Assembly: GCF_000210295.1 (NCBI RefSeq)
Contig: NC_026743.1
Location: 992,001 to 1,056,000, forward strand
DNA length: 64,000 nt
Reading direction: 5' to 3'
Source: Trypanosoma brucei gambiense DAL972
Lineage: Eukaryota > Euglenozoa > Kinetoplastea > Trypanosomatida > Trypanosomatidae
Shown here: positions 31,786 through 40,023 of the stretch, piece after piece
Position numbering within the stretch: position 1 is the first letter of the stretch
How the letters are laid out: the number at the start of each line of letters is the position of its first letter
The notes under the pieces: generated by a model
Told to the model about the DNA's origin: nothing
Seen by the model: the letters and a program-made list of their open reading frames with translations, nothing else
Databases searched by the model: none
Program-made: the position numbers and the translations under genes

Positions 31786-32268
31786 CAAACAATTTATGTA
31801 GTCCCCTGCAACGCGAAGTAAGCACACACTATATTTAAAGTGGACTTATCCGCTTTGCTTGCAGATTCACGTTCCGATTTTATTCCTTCTCGATCGAAAG
31901 AACTTTTAACAGTGGTGCAACAGCTAACTTCTAAACAGTTTGTTGTTACCCTTAAACCAACTGAATAGCTTGCCAATAAAACGGAAGAGGTAGAAGTGAA
32001 TCAAGTGTACTGATGACCAACGAAACGCAATTCACCCCGCCGTGTATCACCCTGACAAGGATTTGAAAAGGGGGAGAAAGAAGTGAAAAAAAAAACTAAT
32101 TGGCGGTATTCACAAATTCATACAAATAAAACGAAAATTGAAATATCAACACACAAAAAAGTGATGTTCGCAACTCGGTACGGAAGGCGGCGCAGTGGCT
32201 CTTAAAACCAGAACAAACAAGACCGCTTGGGAGTTTACCACCTACATGACCTCCACCACCCATCTTTG
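31786..32268. other. Spacer between the FAM13-like and ankyrin genes
   Basis: No gene. A minus-strand stretch CACTTCTACCTCTTCCGTTTT ends in an AG near 31968 and may be the ankyrin gene's acceptor. Confidence 0.5.
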
Positions 32269-33261
32269 TTACCCGCCAGCAACCGACGGCATGCGCCTAA
32301 TTATTTCGTTCTTCAACTCCCCGTACCGTATGTATTCGTAAGAGTGCGCCTGCCGATCATTCCTCGTTGGTGCAAATCCGTTACGCTGTTCAAAATCGCT
32401 CTCAAAACGGTGGAGAATCCGCTTCAAGTACCGCTTTTCAGCGGCGAGCTCCTCATTTGACATCTGTGACACGCGGATACCACTGCCGATCGTCGGTTGC
32501 GTGGAGCCCGGCCCCTCGTTTGCGGACAGTCCTGACGATGTGGATGACCTGACCACCTGACGCTGCAAACCACTGGGCTGAGTTGTAGACCCGACAACTC
32601 TACGAGCCGGGTTATCCACCTGACTGCCGGAGGGGGAGGGAGTCCGTACTCTCACTCCTGATGTCACCGTCCCCGCACTGTTCGCACGTTCACTACTGGA
32701 TCGTGCACCCTGAGGCTGTTGTGTCTGCGATTGAGAGTTTGTGAGATTGTTATTGTCTTCGCCACCGCCATTGGTGGGTGACTCCTCTCCCCGTAAGCGG
32801 TTTTTTGCCAGTTTATATAGCTCATACACCTGTCGCAGCATGGCCTTATCACGAGTGGTCACTGCAACCCCACGCTCTTCACAAAACACTCGCTCCCACT
32901 CGTGAATACGCTGTTTCATCTCTTTTTTAAAGGACAGGCACTGCCCGTGCGTTAGAGATGTTACTACACCGGCCGCTGCCGAGGGGGAAGTTCGCCCATC
33001 CCTCCCCCGCGAGTGGTCTAGGAATGTTATCTCACCACGGTAACTTGACAGAAGTTGCAGCGCCAGCACATCTGCGGAGGGTGATTGGGGCCCATAGGTT
33101 TGCTCTACGCGGCTGCGCTGCTCACGCTGCAACGAACGTACCGACTCAATAGTTGCTCTATTGTGCGCCCGGAAATCCTCGTCAATCACATGAGTTTGTG
33201 TGAAACTGAGTGCGTCGACAGTTTGCGCAGCCGCTTGCATCAACTGATCTCTCACGTCCAT
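32269..33261 (-). CDS. Hypothetical protein with two FAM13-like helical repeats
   Basis: This 330-residue protein has two copies of one motif, at about 109-157 and 272-326. Each is a helix with E-x2-x-K-x-x-L/I (FKKEMKQRIHEWERVF; AEKRYLKRILHRFESDFE), then a loop with Gly and Thr-Arg (GVAVTTRDKA; GFAPTRNDRQ). A Y-x-x-Y/L helix ending in K-x-x-I/L follows. This resembles the C-terminal homology region of FAM13 proteins (E-K-x-x-L-x-x-x-L-x-x-F-E-x-x-x-G-R-x-P-T). The stretch between the copies (160-265) is Ser, Gln, Thr and Gly rich and likely disordered. No enzyme domain. Role unknown. The start is the ATG at 33261. Confidence 0.7.
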   Translation of the reverse strand: MDVRDQLMQAAAQTVDALSFTQTHVIDEDFRAHNRATIESVRSLQREQRSRVEQTYGPQSPSADVLALQLLSSYRGEITFLDHSRGRDGRTSPSAAAGVVTSLTHGQCLSFKKEMKQRIHEWERVFCEERGVAVTTRDKAMLRQVYELYKLAKNRLRGEESPTNGGGEDNNNLTNSQSQTQQPQGARSSSERANSAGTVTSGVRVRTPSPSGSQVDNPARRVVGSTTQPSGLQRQVVRSSTSSGLSANEGPGSTQPTIGSGIRVSQMSNEELAAEKRYLKRILHRFESDFEQRNGFAPTRNDRQAHSYEYIRYGELKNEIIRRMPSVAGG

Positions 33262-33854
33262 TAAGGGAGATCCGTCACCGCCACTATACCCTCTCTACTC
33301 TAGCTACTGGTATATACTTGTAACAGGGTTTTGCGTTCTCCCTTTTGCGGCCTGTTCCTTCAATTATTAGGCGACAAAGGTTCCTCTGCGCACACACACA
33401 CCACGAAGATATCCTTACTCTATAGGGTTGCGCTCCCCCTCTGCCTTGATTGTTTGCTTTCTCCACCTTAAATCCCCGGTTACTAGTGTACTATGGTGCT
33501 GCGAAACACTGCAGCGTTTATGCACCTCCACTGCTAATTCCGAAGAGTAGAAAGGGTCGAAACATTATAGTGATGATAATAATTTATAGAATAGCTACAG
33601 CAAAACCCAAATCACACGCGGATGACAGTTATTTGCTATGCAAGCACGTCTGCGCAAAGCGTGCTTTAACTCCTTTGATGACAACAAGGGAAATCACCGC
33701 CCGGACGGCGGTACCCTTCTCATGTGAAACAACAACGAAACAGGTCCGAAGAGCCTTCAACTGCGCTAAAAAAAAAACAAGTGATGACGGTAACGAAAAT
33801 AATTCCTTTTGTAAAGAAAAAACAAAGGGGGAAGGACGCGAACGGTGCTATCTG
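33262..33854. other. Spacer upstream of the FAM13-like gene
   Basis: No gene is supported. It holds the 3' flank of the HADHA-like locus. Confidence 0.55.
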
Positions 33855-35243
33855 TCACATGCGTGCGGACTGAATAACTGCCTCTGAGAGGGTAGCGAAC
33901 GACACTCTAGAATGCGCCATGCACTTAAGTAATGGCGACGGCTGCAAGTGCGCCCCGTGCCACACCGCCAACTCTTCCATTTTTTGCAACATCAAACCAG
34001 CACCCATGGCGTCAGCCAGTGTTAGCGCTCCGCCAGTGGTTTCACTGAACCCCAATGTCGCTATAGTCAGCGCGTTTGCATCTGCCGCAGTAAGCAGATG
34101 CCCTGACAGCAGTAACTCGCAGCATTCATTCACAACAACAGAGAGCAAACGGTCAGACAGCTCTGTATCTGTAAGATGACGACGTAAGTATTGCTTTTGA
34201 ACCACCGTATTTAGTGCAACTGAAGAACCATCCGCTCCATATGTGTAGAAACCACCACGTCTTGTTCGAGTACCACCGAATCCGTCATTGCTCATACTAC
34301 GAAGCACCTGGTATCCGATAGAAGGGAGCCAATCGTGTATCAGCGGATTGCGGTGGTCGTTCATGTGACTCGTTTCCTCAATCAAACGCGAAACGGTAGA
34401 GGTACCCAAATGATCAGCGAGTCGGAATGGTCCACCCAGAAGCCGGAGCACACCTGTAGAGACGCGTTCAACTTTCTCGATGTCGCAATGCATCGCAATC
34501 CGACACGCCTCTGTCACGAAAGCCGCGATGAGGCGGCCGCTACAGGAATGCCGACAAACAACATATGGCCGATATTCTTGCTGCAAGTAAGCCAGCGCTG
34601 CGGAAAGTGTACTTGCCCGCAGGTGTTCAGGGCACCCTTCCCGACCAAAGAGACGAACCTCCTGTAGATCTCGAAGGGGAGATACCGCATACGCTGAAAC
34701 GGGTGATATAGTTGCAACGCAGTTAAATTCAGGTATGAGCGGGCGCGCAACATATTCATCGCCAATTATTACCACGTTTGCCTTTGTTAGAGCACCGGAT
34801 TGGTCCTTCACCAAGCTCTTCATCGCTTCAATGTTCGATTTCCCGCAATCAAGCAAGACAGTTCCTTGGTTGCAGCTCTCAGCAGACAACGCCCTTACTT
34901 TCCTCGGCCACAGCTCCGCTTCATCGGCCTTAAACCTCAAATACCCTCCATACGGTGGGGACGAAAGCACCCTACGTTGAATCTCACACCCATGCCCATA
35001 AATGCGAGCTGCGTTAACTGCAGAAGGGGAAAAAAGAAATTCACTATAAATACCCTCGCTACGCAGCGTCCCTGTTTCCACCGCTGCGGACGCGTTCCCA
35101 CTCTCTCCAACGTTGTGAGTACACCCCCCGCTTCGCCATTGCAGCCAGACAATACCGACGCCAAGCCTGTGTAATGGGATTTGAGTACACCTCGACGCTG
35201 CTTCCCCCTGTGGAACGAGTAAGGAAAAATCTGCGTAGAACAA
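33855..35243 (-). CDS. 3-hydroxyacyl-CoA dehydrogenase-like half of a split HADHA/FadB-like protein
   Basis: The frame encodes the C-terminal half of a HADHA/FadB-type protein. It has a degenerate Rossmann region, then two copies of the 3HCDH C-terminal fold (GGPFRLADHLG, and GGALTLADAMG near the end). It overlaps the upstream half (35059-38493) by about 185 bases in a different frame. It has no ATG until codon 141 (position 34823), and no splice acceptor is evident between them, so it is unlikely to be an independent gene. Key features of active enzymes are missing: no GxGxMG cofactor loop is visible, and the family's GMHFFNP catalytic-histidine segment aligns with VATISPV, replacing the His. 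I infer a pseudoenzyme whose frame joins the upstream one by a +1 shift near the upstream stop at 35061, by ribosomal frameshift, real mutation or a sequence error. Confidence 0.7.
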   Translation of the reverse strand: MFYADFSLLVPQGEAASRCTQIPLHRLGVGIVWLQWRSGGCTHNVGESGNASAAVETGTLRSEGIYSEFLFSPSAVNAARIYGHGCEIQRRVLSSPPYGGYLRFKADEAELWPRKVRALSAESCNQGTVLLDCGKSNIEAMKSLVKDQSGALTKANVVIIGDEYVARPLIPEFNCVATISPVSAYAVSPLRDLQEVRLFGREGCPEHLRASTLSAALAYLQQEYRPYVVCRHSCSGRLIAAFVTEACRIAMHCDIEKVERVSTGVLRLLGGPFRLADHLGTSTVSRLIEETSHMNDHRNPLIHDWLPSIGYQVLRSMSNDGFGGTRTRRGGFYTYGADGSSVALNTVVQKQYLRRHLTDTELSDRLLSVVVNECCELLLSGHLLTAADANALTIATLGFSETTGGALTLADAMGAGLMLQKMEELAVWHGAHLQPSPLLKCMAHSRVSFATLSEAVIQSARM

Positions 35244-38200
35244 AATCCCGCAGCGCAGGTCGGTTTAAAAAGGCGAGCAAGGCGTTTTCCAGACGTAACA
35301 GCAAAGAGGTAGGTGGTAACGCTTTGCTGTGGTCGACGTAACTGAGGCGAAGGGCCGTGAGCCCCTCACGAGTATCGCGTGCGTGGCGGGCAACACCAGC
35401 ATCCAGCAATGTCGCAGCAGTGAATCTGTACTGTTGCTGTGATGCAGCAAGAGTGCGCTGCGCACCGAAGTAGCGGCACAGCTGCCGCACAGCATGCGAA
35501 GTAGGGAAATCACCCAGCAGGCACGACGGAAATCCAAAAGTAGTGTGGGTTGCGTCAAGGAACACGCGGTAATGACAAGCAAGGAACAACTCCGCCGCAA
35601 AATCATCAAGAGAACCTCCGTTTACGATCGCCACGAAATTAAGAGGAGGCGTCTTGCCCATGCGCAGAAATAGCCGTTCCTTCTCCCGTATTAACTCAAT
35701 ACGCTCAGAGCACGAAAGCTCCAATGGGCTATGCTTTGGCTGAAAGAATGCAATACCAGGCAGTGAGGTGAGCACTACATGGGTGACCGGCCCACTAATC
35801 GTAATGGAGTGATTTTCAATGGCTGTTATAGCCTCATTAAGCGCACGCACAGCCGAGATAGTACTTACCAGTGGCTCCCAAAGGGTGATGGTAACAATAT
35901 GCTGCGATGACTCATCAAAGGACAACTTCAACAGCGCTGAACCACTTTGTGCAGTAAACGCTCCACAAGTCCACGGAGCCAACGGAGGGTGCTCAGTGAT
36001 ACAACTCGAGACAGTTGAAGACAAGTTGCTCCTTCCATCCGATTCTTTGGGTTGCTGCTCTTCCTTTCCATACAGTGAGGTTTCCAAGCTGGCGGCCGTC
36101 ACAGTGTTGTTGACGCTCAATTCTGATAACTCCTTTTCTCCGACAACGTCATGGGTCACCCCCGTGTGCTTTTGCATAAATGCCCCTCCACTAAAGTCGT
36201 CAGGCACCATATGGTTGTCAATCAATGTCGCCTCCTTCTCGGACAACTCTTTAAGACCGCTTTTATCCGCAAGTTCCACAATTGGCTCAGATTTTTCGCA
36301 GTGTTCAAAGTTTAAACTGAGGCCTTCGATTTCTCGACCCACAATGACCGGAGAACGCACAAGGGGTCTCGTTGCTCGCGCCCGCTCAATCTCCTCATCC
36401 AGAGAGAGGGCAGAACTTTTCGCCCAAACAGTGTCTTGTGGGTCACCACTAGCGGTCGGTGGTGCGATGGTGGTTCGCGTGTCATTCCGAGAACCACTCA
36501 CCGGCTTCGAGGAAGCTACGAAGTCACTTGGCATCGAAGGAGCCGCAGGTGGTGCCAACGGTGCTTTTGGTGGGTCCGGAGCTCTAGGTGCCGCCTTCGG
36601 AGCGGAAGGCACCTGCCGTTTCGACGGTGATGGATTATGTGACGCGAAAACTATTTTGATGTCTTGTATATCCTCCACAACGTTTGAAAGGGACACGTCC
36701 CTATTTCCTTTATATGTATCTCCCCGGCTACGTATTTTTTCTTTCTGCGAGTAACCCACCTCTCTCTTTGAATTCCGGCCCTCCTTAGCACCCCCACTTC
36801 TCTGCAAACGGCCCCTTTCCCCATCCAACCCAGATGCACGATCATCTCCCGTAAAACGACCACGTGATTTCCTTGTAGAGGTCATAGAATTCACAGGAGC
36901 TGTTTTCTGTAGTTCCGGTGCTGCAGGAGCTGCTTTCTGTAGTTCCGGTGCTGCGGGAGCTGCTTTCTGTAGTTCCGGTGCTGCAGGAGCTGCTTTCTGT
37001 AGTTCCGGTGCTGCAGGAGCTGCTTTCTGTAGTTCCGGTGCTGCAGGAGCTGCTTTCTGTAGTTCCGGTGCTGCAGGAGCTGCTTTCTGTAGTTCCGGTG
37101 CTGCAGGAGCTGCTTTCTGTAGTTCCGGTGCTGCAGGAGCTGCTTTCTGTAGTTCCGGTGCTGCAGGAGCTGCTTTCTGTAGTTCCGGTGCTGCGGGAGC
37201 TGCTTTCTGTGGTTCCGGTGCTGCGGGAGCTGCTTTCTGTAGTTCCGGTGCTGCAGGAGCTGCTTTCTGTAGTTCCGGTGCTGCAGGAGCTGCTTTCTGT
37301 AGTTCCGGTGCTGCAGGAGCTGCTTTCTGTAGTTCCGGTGCTGCAGGAGCTGCTTTCTGTAGTTCCGGTGCTGCAGGAGCTGCTTTCTGTAGTTCCGGTG
37401 CTGCAGGAGCTGCTTTCTGTAGTTCCGGTGCTGCAGGAGCTGCTTTCTGTAGTTCCGGTGCTGCAGGAGCTGCTTTCTGTAGTTCCGGTGCTGCAGGAGC
37501 TGCTTTCTGTAGTTCCGGTGCTGCAGGAGCTGCTTTCTGTAGTTCCGGTGCTGCAGGAGCTGCTTTCTGTAGTTCCGGTGCTGCAGGAGCTGCTTTCTGT
37601 AGTTCCGGTGCTGCAGGAGCTGCTTTCTGTAGTTCCGGTGCTGCAGGAGCTGCTTTCTGTAGTTCCGGTGCTGCAGGAGCTGCTTTCTGTAGTTCCGGTG
37701 CTGCAGGAGCTGCTTTCTGTAGTTCCGGTGCTGCAGGAGCTGCTTTCTGTAGTTCCGGTGCTGCAGGAGCTGCTTTCTGTAGTTCCGGTGCTGCAGGAGC
37801 TGCTTTCTGTAGTTCCGGTGCTGCAGGAGCTGCTTTCTGTAGTTCCGGTGCTGCAGGAGCTGCTTTCTGTAGTTCCGGTGCTGCAGGAGCTGCTTTCTGT
37901 AGTTCCGGTGCTGCAGGAGCTGCTTTCTGTAGTTCCGGTGCTGCAGGAGCTGCTTTCTGTAGTTCCGGTGCTGCAGGAGCTGCTTTCTGTAGTTCCGGTG
38001 CTGCGGGAGCTGCTTTCTGTAGTTCCGATGCTGCAGGAGCTGCTTTCTGTAGTTCCGGTGCTGCAGGAGCTGCTTTCTGTAGTTCCGGTGCTGCAGGAGC
38101 TGCTTTCTGTAGTTCCGGTGCTGCGGGAGCTGCTTTCTGTAGTTCCGGTGCTGCAGGAGCTGCTTTCTGTAGTTCCGGTGCTGCAGGAGCTGCTTTCTGT

Positions 38201-38493
38201 AGTTCCGGTGCGGCGGGAGCTGCTTTCTGTAGTTCCGGTGCTGCAGGAGCTGCTTTCTGTAGTTCCGGTGCTGCAGGAGCTGCTTTCTTGAGTGGTTCCG
38301 GTGCTGCAGGAGCTGCTTTCTTGAGTGGTTCCGGTGCTGCGGGAGCTGCTTTCTGTAGTTCCGGTGCTGCGGGAGCTGCTTTCTTGAGTGGTTCAGTTTG
38401 GTATCTTCTCACAGCATTCCCTGTTACCGCAAATAGGCAGCCGGTTGGGGGACCGCTGAGCGCCGAAGCGACTGTTGGTGCAAATCGACGCAT
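35059..38493 (-). CDS. Mitochondrial HADHA/FadB-like protein, N-terminal crotonase half, with about 50 decapeptide repeats
   Basis: From the ATG at 38493 the 1,144-residue frame starts MRRFAPTVASALSG..., an arginine/serine/alanine-rich mitochondrial presequence. About 500 residues of KAAPAAPELQ repeats follow, then a polar linker and a crotonase-like domain (about 840-1060). That domain keeps the fold (NFVAIVNGGSL, AAELFLACHYRVF, TTFGFPS). However, the GGG oxyanion loop is lost (DDFAAEL) and the second catalytic Glu of G-x-P-E is Ser. The tail (YSNPITQAWRRYCLAAM...WREWERVR) aligns with the helical linker between the two enzyme modules of HADHA, so this frame is the authentic one almost to its stop. 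The dehydrogenase half then continues in another frame. Probable non-catalytic mitochondrial protein; role unknown. The upstream extension to 38541 lacks an ATG. Confidence 0.75.
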   Translation of the reverse strand: MRRFAPTVASALSGPPTGCLFAVTGNAVRRYQTEPLKKAAPAAPELQKAAPAAPEPLKKAAPAAPEPLKKAAPAAPELQKAAPAAPELQKAAPAAPELQKAAPAAPELQKAAPAAPELQKAAPAAPELQKAAPAAPELQKAAPAAPELQKAAPAASELQKAAPAAPELQKAAPAAPELQKAAPAAPELQKAAPAAPELQKAAPAAPELQKAAPAAPELQKAAPAAPELQKAAPAAPELQKAAPAAPELQKAAPAAPELQKAAPAAPELQKAAPAAPELQKAAPAAPELQKAAPAAPELQKAAPAAPELQKAAPAAPELQKAAPAAPELQKAAPAAPELQKAAPAAPELQKAAPAAPELQKAAPAAPELQKAAPAAPELQKAAPAAPELQKAAPAAPELQKAAPAAPELQKAAPAAPELQKAAPAAPEPQKAAPAAPELQKAAPAAPELQKAAPAAPELQKAAPAAPELQKAAPAAPELQKAAPAAPELQKAAPAAPELQKAAPAAPELQKAAPAAPELQKAAPAAPELQKTAPVNSMTSTRKSRGRFTGDDRASGLDGERGRLQRSGGAKEGRNSKREVGYSQKEKIRSRGDTYKGNRDVSLSNVVEDIQDIKIVFASHNPSPSKRQVPSAPKAAPRAPDPPKAPLAPPAAPSMPSDFVASSKPVSGSRNDTRTTIAPPTASGDPQDTVWAKSSALSLDEEIERARATRPLVRSPVIVGREIEGLSLNFEHCEKSEPIVELADKSGLKELSEKEATLIDNHMVPDDFSGGAFMQKHTGVTHDVVGEKELSELSVNNTVTAASLETSLYGKEEQQPKESDGRSNLSSTVSSCITEHPPLAPWTCGAFTAQSGSALLKLSFDESSQHIVTITLWEPLVSTISAVRALNEAITAIENHSITISGPVTHVVLTSLPGIAFFQPKHSPLELSCSERIELIREKERLFLRMGKTPPLNFVAIVNGGSLDDFAAELFLACHYRVFLDATHTTFGFPSCLLGDFPTSHAVRQLCRYFGAQRTLAASQQQYRFTAATLLDAGVARHARDTREGLTALRLSYVDHSKALPPTSLLLRLENALLAFLNRPALRDFVLRRFFLTRSTGGSSVEVYSNPITQAWRRYCLAAMAKRGVYSQRWREWERVRSGGNRDAA
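36901..38400 (-). repeat. In-frame 30-base tandem array coding for KAAPAAPELQ
   Basis: There are 46 units of exactly 30 bases from 36901 to 38280. Units of 33, 33 and 30 bases and a partial one follow. The 33-base units code for PLKK in place of LQK. Nearly all copies are identical at DNA level; variants are single bases (for example GCA to GCG-type changes, one Ser for Pro, one PQ for LQ). Such uniformity implies recent expansion or ongoing homogenisation, so copy number is likely to vary between strains. Confidence 0.97.
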
Positions 38494-39122
38494 TAGTGAC
38501 GACAAACAATGTTGACAGCGGTGGATGTACTTATTCGGCAATACGTTATCTTTACCCTCGTTGTAACAACCTGTTACTTATCCAACTTTCCCCTCTGCCG
38601 CCTTTGCAGGTGTGCAATTTGTCCTCCCCCTTCGCTTCGCACCAATGATTTCGTGTTAGGTTTGATGTGCAGATTAGTTTTCTATGGCTCCAGTGCCACT
38701 CTCCCTTGAAAAGTTAATATATTTTGGATTAACATACGCGAAGAAATAATTGTGAGAGGAAGAGGAGGAGTGCCACACCAGCACGTAACGACCGCAAGAA
38801 GAAAAAGTTGTGCCAGCATCTTTAGCGCATTCAGTCGTGGTCCCATGATATTTTATCCCAATCTTTGGCCCTCTTTAGTATTCGGAAAATAATAACGGCA
38901 CCCTACCGTTCCAGATAGCTTCCTCATACATGGAACTCACCTCGATACTCCACCTCCTAGAGTGGCAGTTGAGTATCACTTACACGGTCACCGTCCAAGG
39001 TCCCTCCAGCAGCACCGAATGAGGAAATAACTTCAAACAGCATCGACTGTGGGGAGCGTAAACAGCAACGGCAAGTTACAACGATCACTGACAGTAATAA
39101 AAGGGAATGGACGACATACGCC
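38494..39122. other. Spacer upstream of the HADHA-like gene
   Basis: No gene is supported. A short frame at 38957-39145 overlaps the end of the next gene and is not credible. A C/T-rich minus-strand tract appears near 38750-38775. Confidence 0.5.
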
Positions 39123-39362
39123 TCAATCGTATACTTTGAGCGCAACTTTTGAGCCTGCAGGCGCCATGAGCATGATTGCCTCGTAACATAACCACACGCA
39201 AACCGGTACCAGCGGGAACAACCACACGACCTGGGGTGGCAGGCCGTATACCTTTTCCCGATGTGCTCCCACGTCTACCGGATCAAGTGCACGCAGAACG
39301 AAAAACGTCGCAACGGTAACAAACAATACCCAAAGAGGAAGCGCGATAGGTCGCAAAAACAT
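39123..39362 (-). CDS. 79-residue membrane protein with two helices (possible PIG-Y-like)
   Basis: A short protein from the ATG at 39362 has two clear hydrophobic helices, at about 5-24 (PIALPLWVLFVTVATFFVL) and 44-66 (QVVWLFPLVPVCVWLCYEAIMLM). A polar loop (ALDPVDVGAHREKVYGLP) joins them. The size, topology and MFL start are like PIG-Y (71 residues in humans), the small subunit of the GlcNAc transferase that begins GPI-anchor synthesis. The proline-rich start of helix 2 is also shared. This is a resemblance of shape, not a secure match. Other small two-helix subunits such as DPM2-like proteins are possible. The codon pattern and hydrophobic profile argue for a real gene. Confidence 0.6.
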   Translation of the reverse strand: MFLRPIALPLWVLFVTVATFFVLRALDPVDVGAHREKVYGLPPQVVWLFPLVPVCVWLCYEAIMLMAPAGSKVALKVYD

Positions 39363-40023
39363 GCTTCTGTCTCTACAGTCGGCTTTCACTTGTGTAAGTG
39401 TAGCGGCTGTGGAGTAAACGTTCCGACTCCGTTTTTGTATATGATGTCGCAGTAAATGGTGCGTAATTAACGGCGATAAACGAATGTTTTGTTTTTTCTT
39501 TTACCGTCTATACCTTACTGGCATGTAGGCGTCCAATCTTTATCGACACTGATATCTCTCCTACCTTTCTAAGTGAGTTGGATAATATATTTGAAAGAGA
39601 AGAGAAAACAAATAAACTCACCGTCCCCCGGTACGATCAGTTTCAGGGTTGTACCAATAGGCTGCGTTTTGTTCGGTCACTGTAAGTCATTTGATGTTGC
39701 CATTCTTTCACGTTTATCCTTCACCCACACCCATTTTCGGCCAAACAATCCAAACTTTTAGGCAAAGTTAACTGGCATTAAGACACCATGACCAAAGGGG
39801 AATCAAAAACTAACTCCTCGGTACAAGCCGTGACATTTCTTCCGACTCGCGCCGATGACGGCAAGGGCGTGCCGGTTAACTGACTTGAGCAGCTTCGAGC
39901 TGGCTTCGAGGGCCCGATCACAGAGACTCTGGACGGCGCATAACCGTCCTACCAACGTAATGCAACATTTGCATACATCCACCTGGTCACATCCTGCGCG
40001 CTTTCAGCACCCTGCCTGGGCAC
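39363..40023. other. Spacer upstream of the small membrane protein gene
   Basis: No credible gene. It is expected to contain the leader of the 79-residue gene and the 3' UTR of the RNA-binding candidate. Confidence 0.5.

Noticed and set aside
35819..36754. 311-residue plus-strand frame inside the HADHA-like gene
   Set aside because: Antisense shadow; the minus frame carries the crotonase and linker features.
36918..38291. 457-residue plus-strand frame of LQELLSVVPV repeats
   Set aside because: It is the antisense of the 30-base array; a period divisible by three keeps it open. It runs against the unit and has no unique sequence.
36901..38400. Regular repeats that might suggest a CRISPR array
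   Set aside because: Units are directly adjacent with no unique spacers and stay in frame within a protein gene of a eukaryote.
38957..39145. 62-residue minus-strand frame with a hydrophobic stretch
   Set aside because: Overlaps the end of the better-supported 79-residue gene in another frame and has no independent support.
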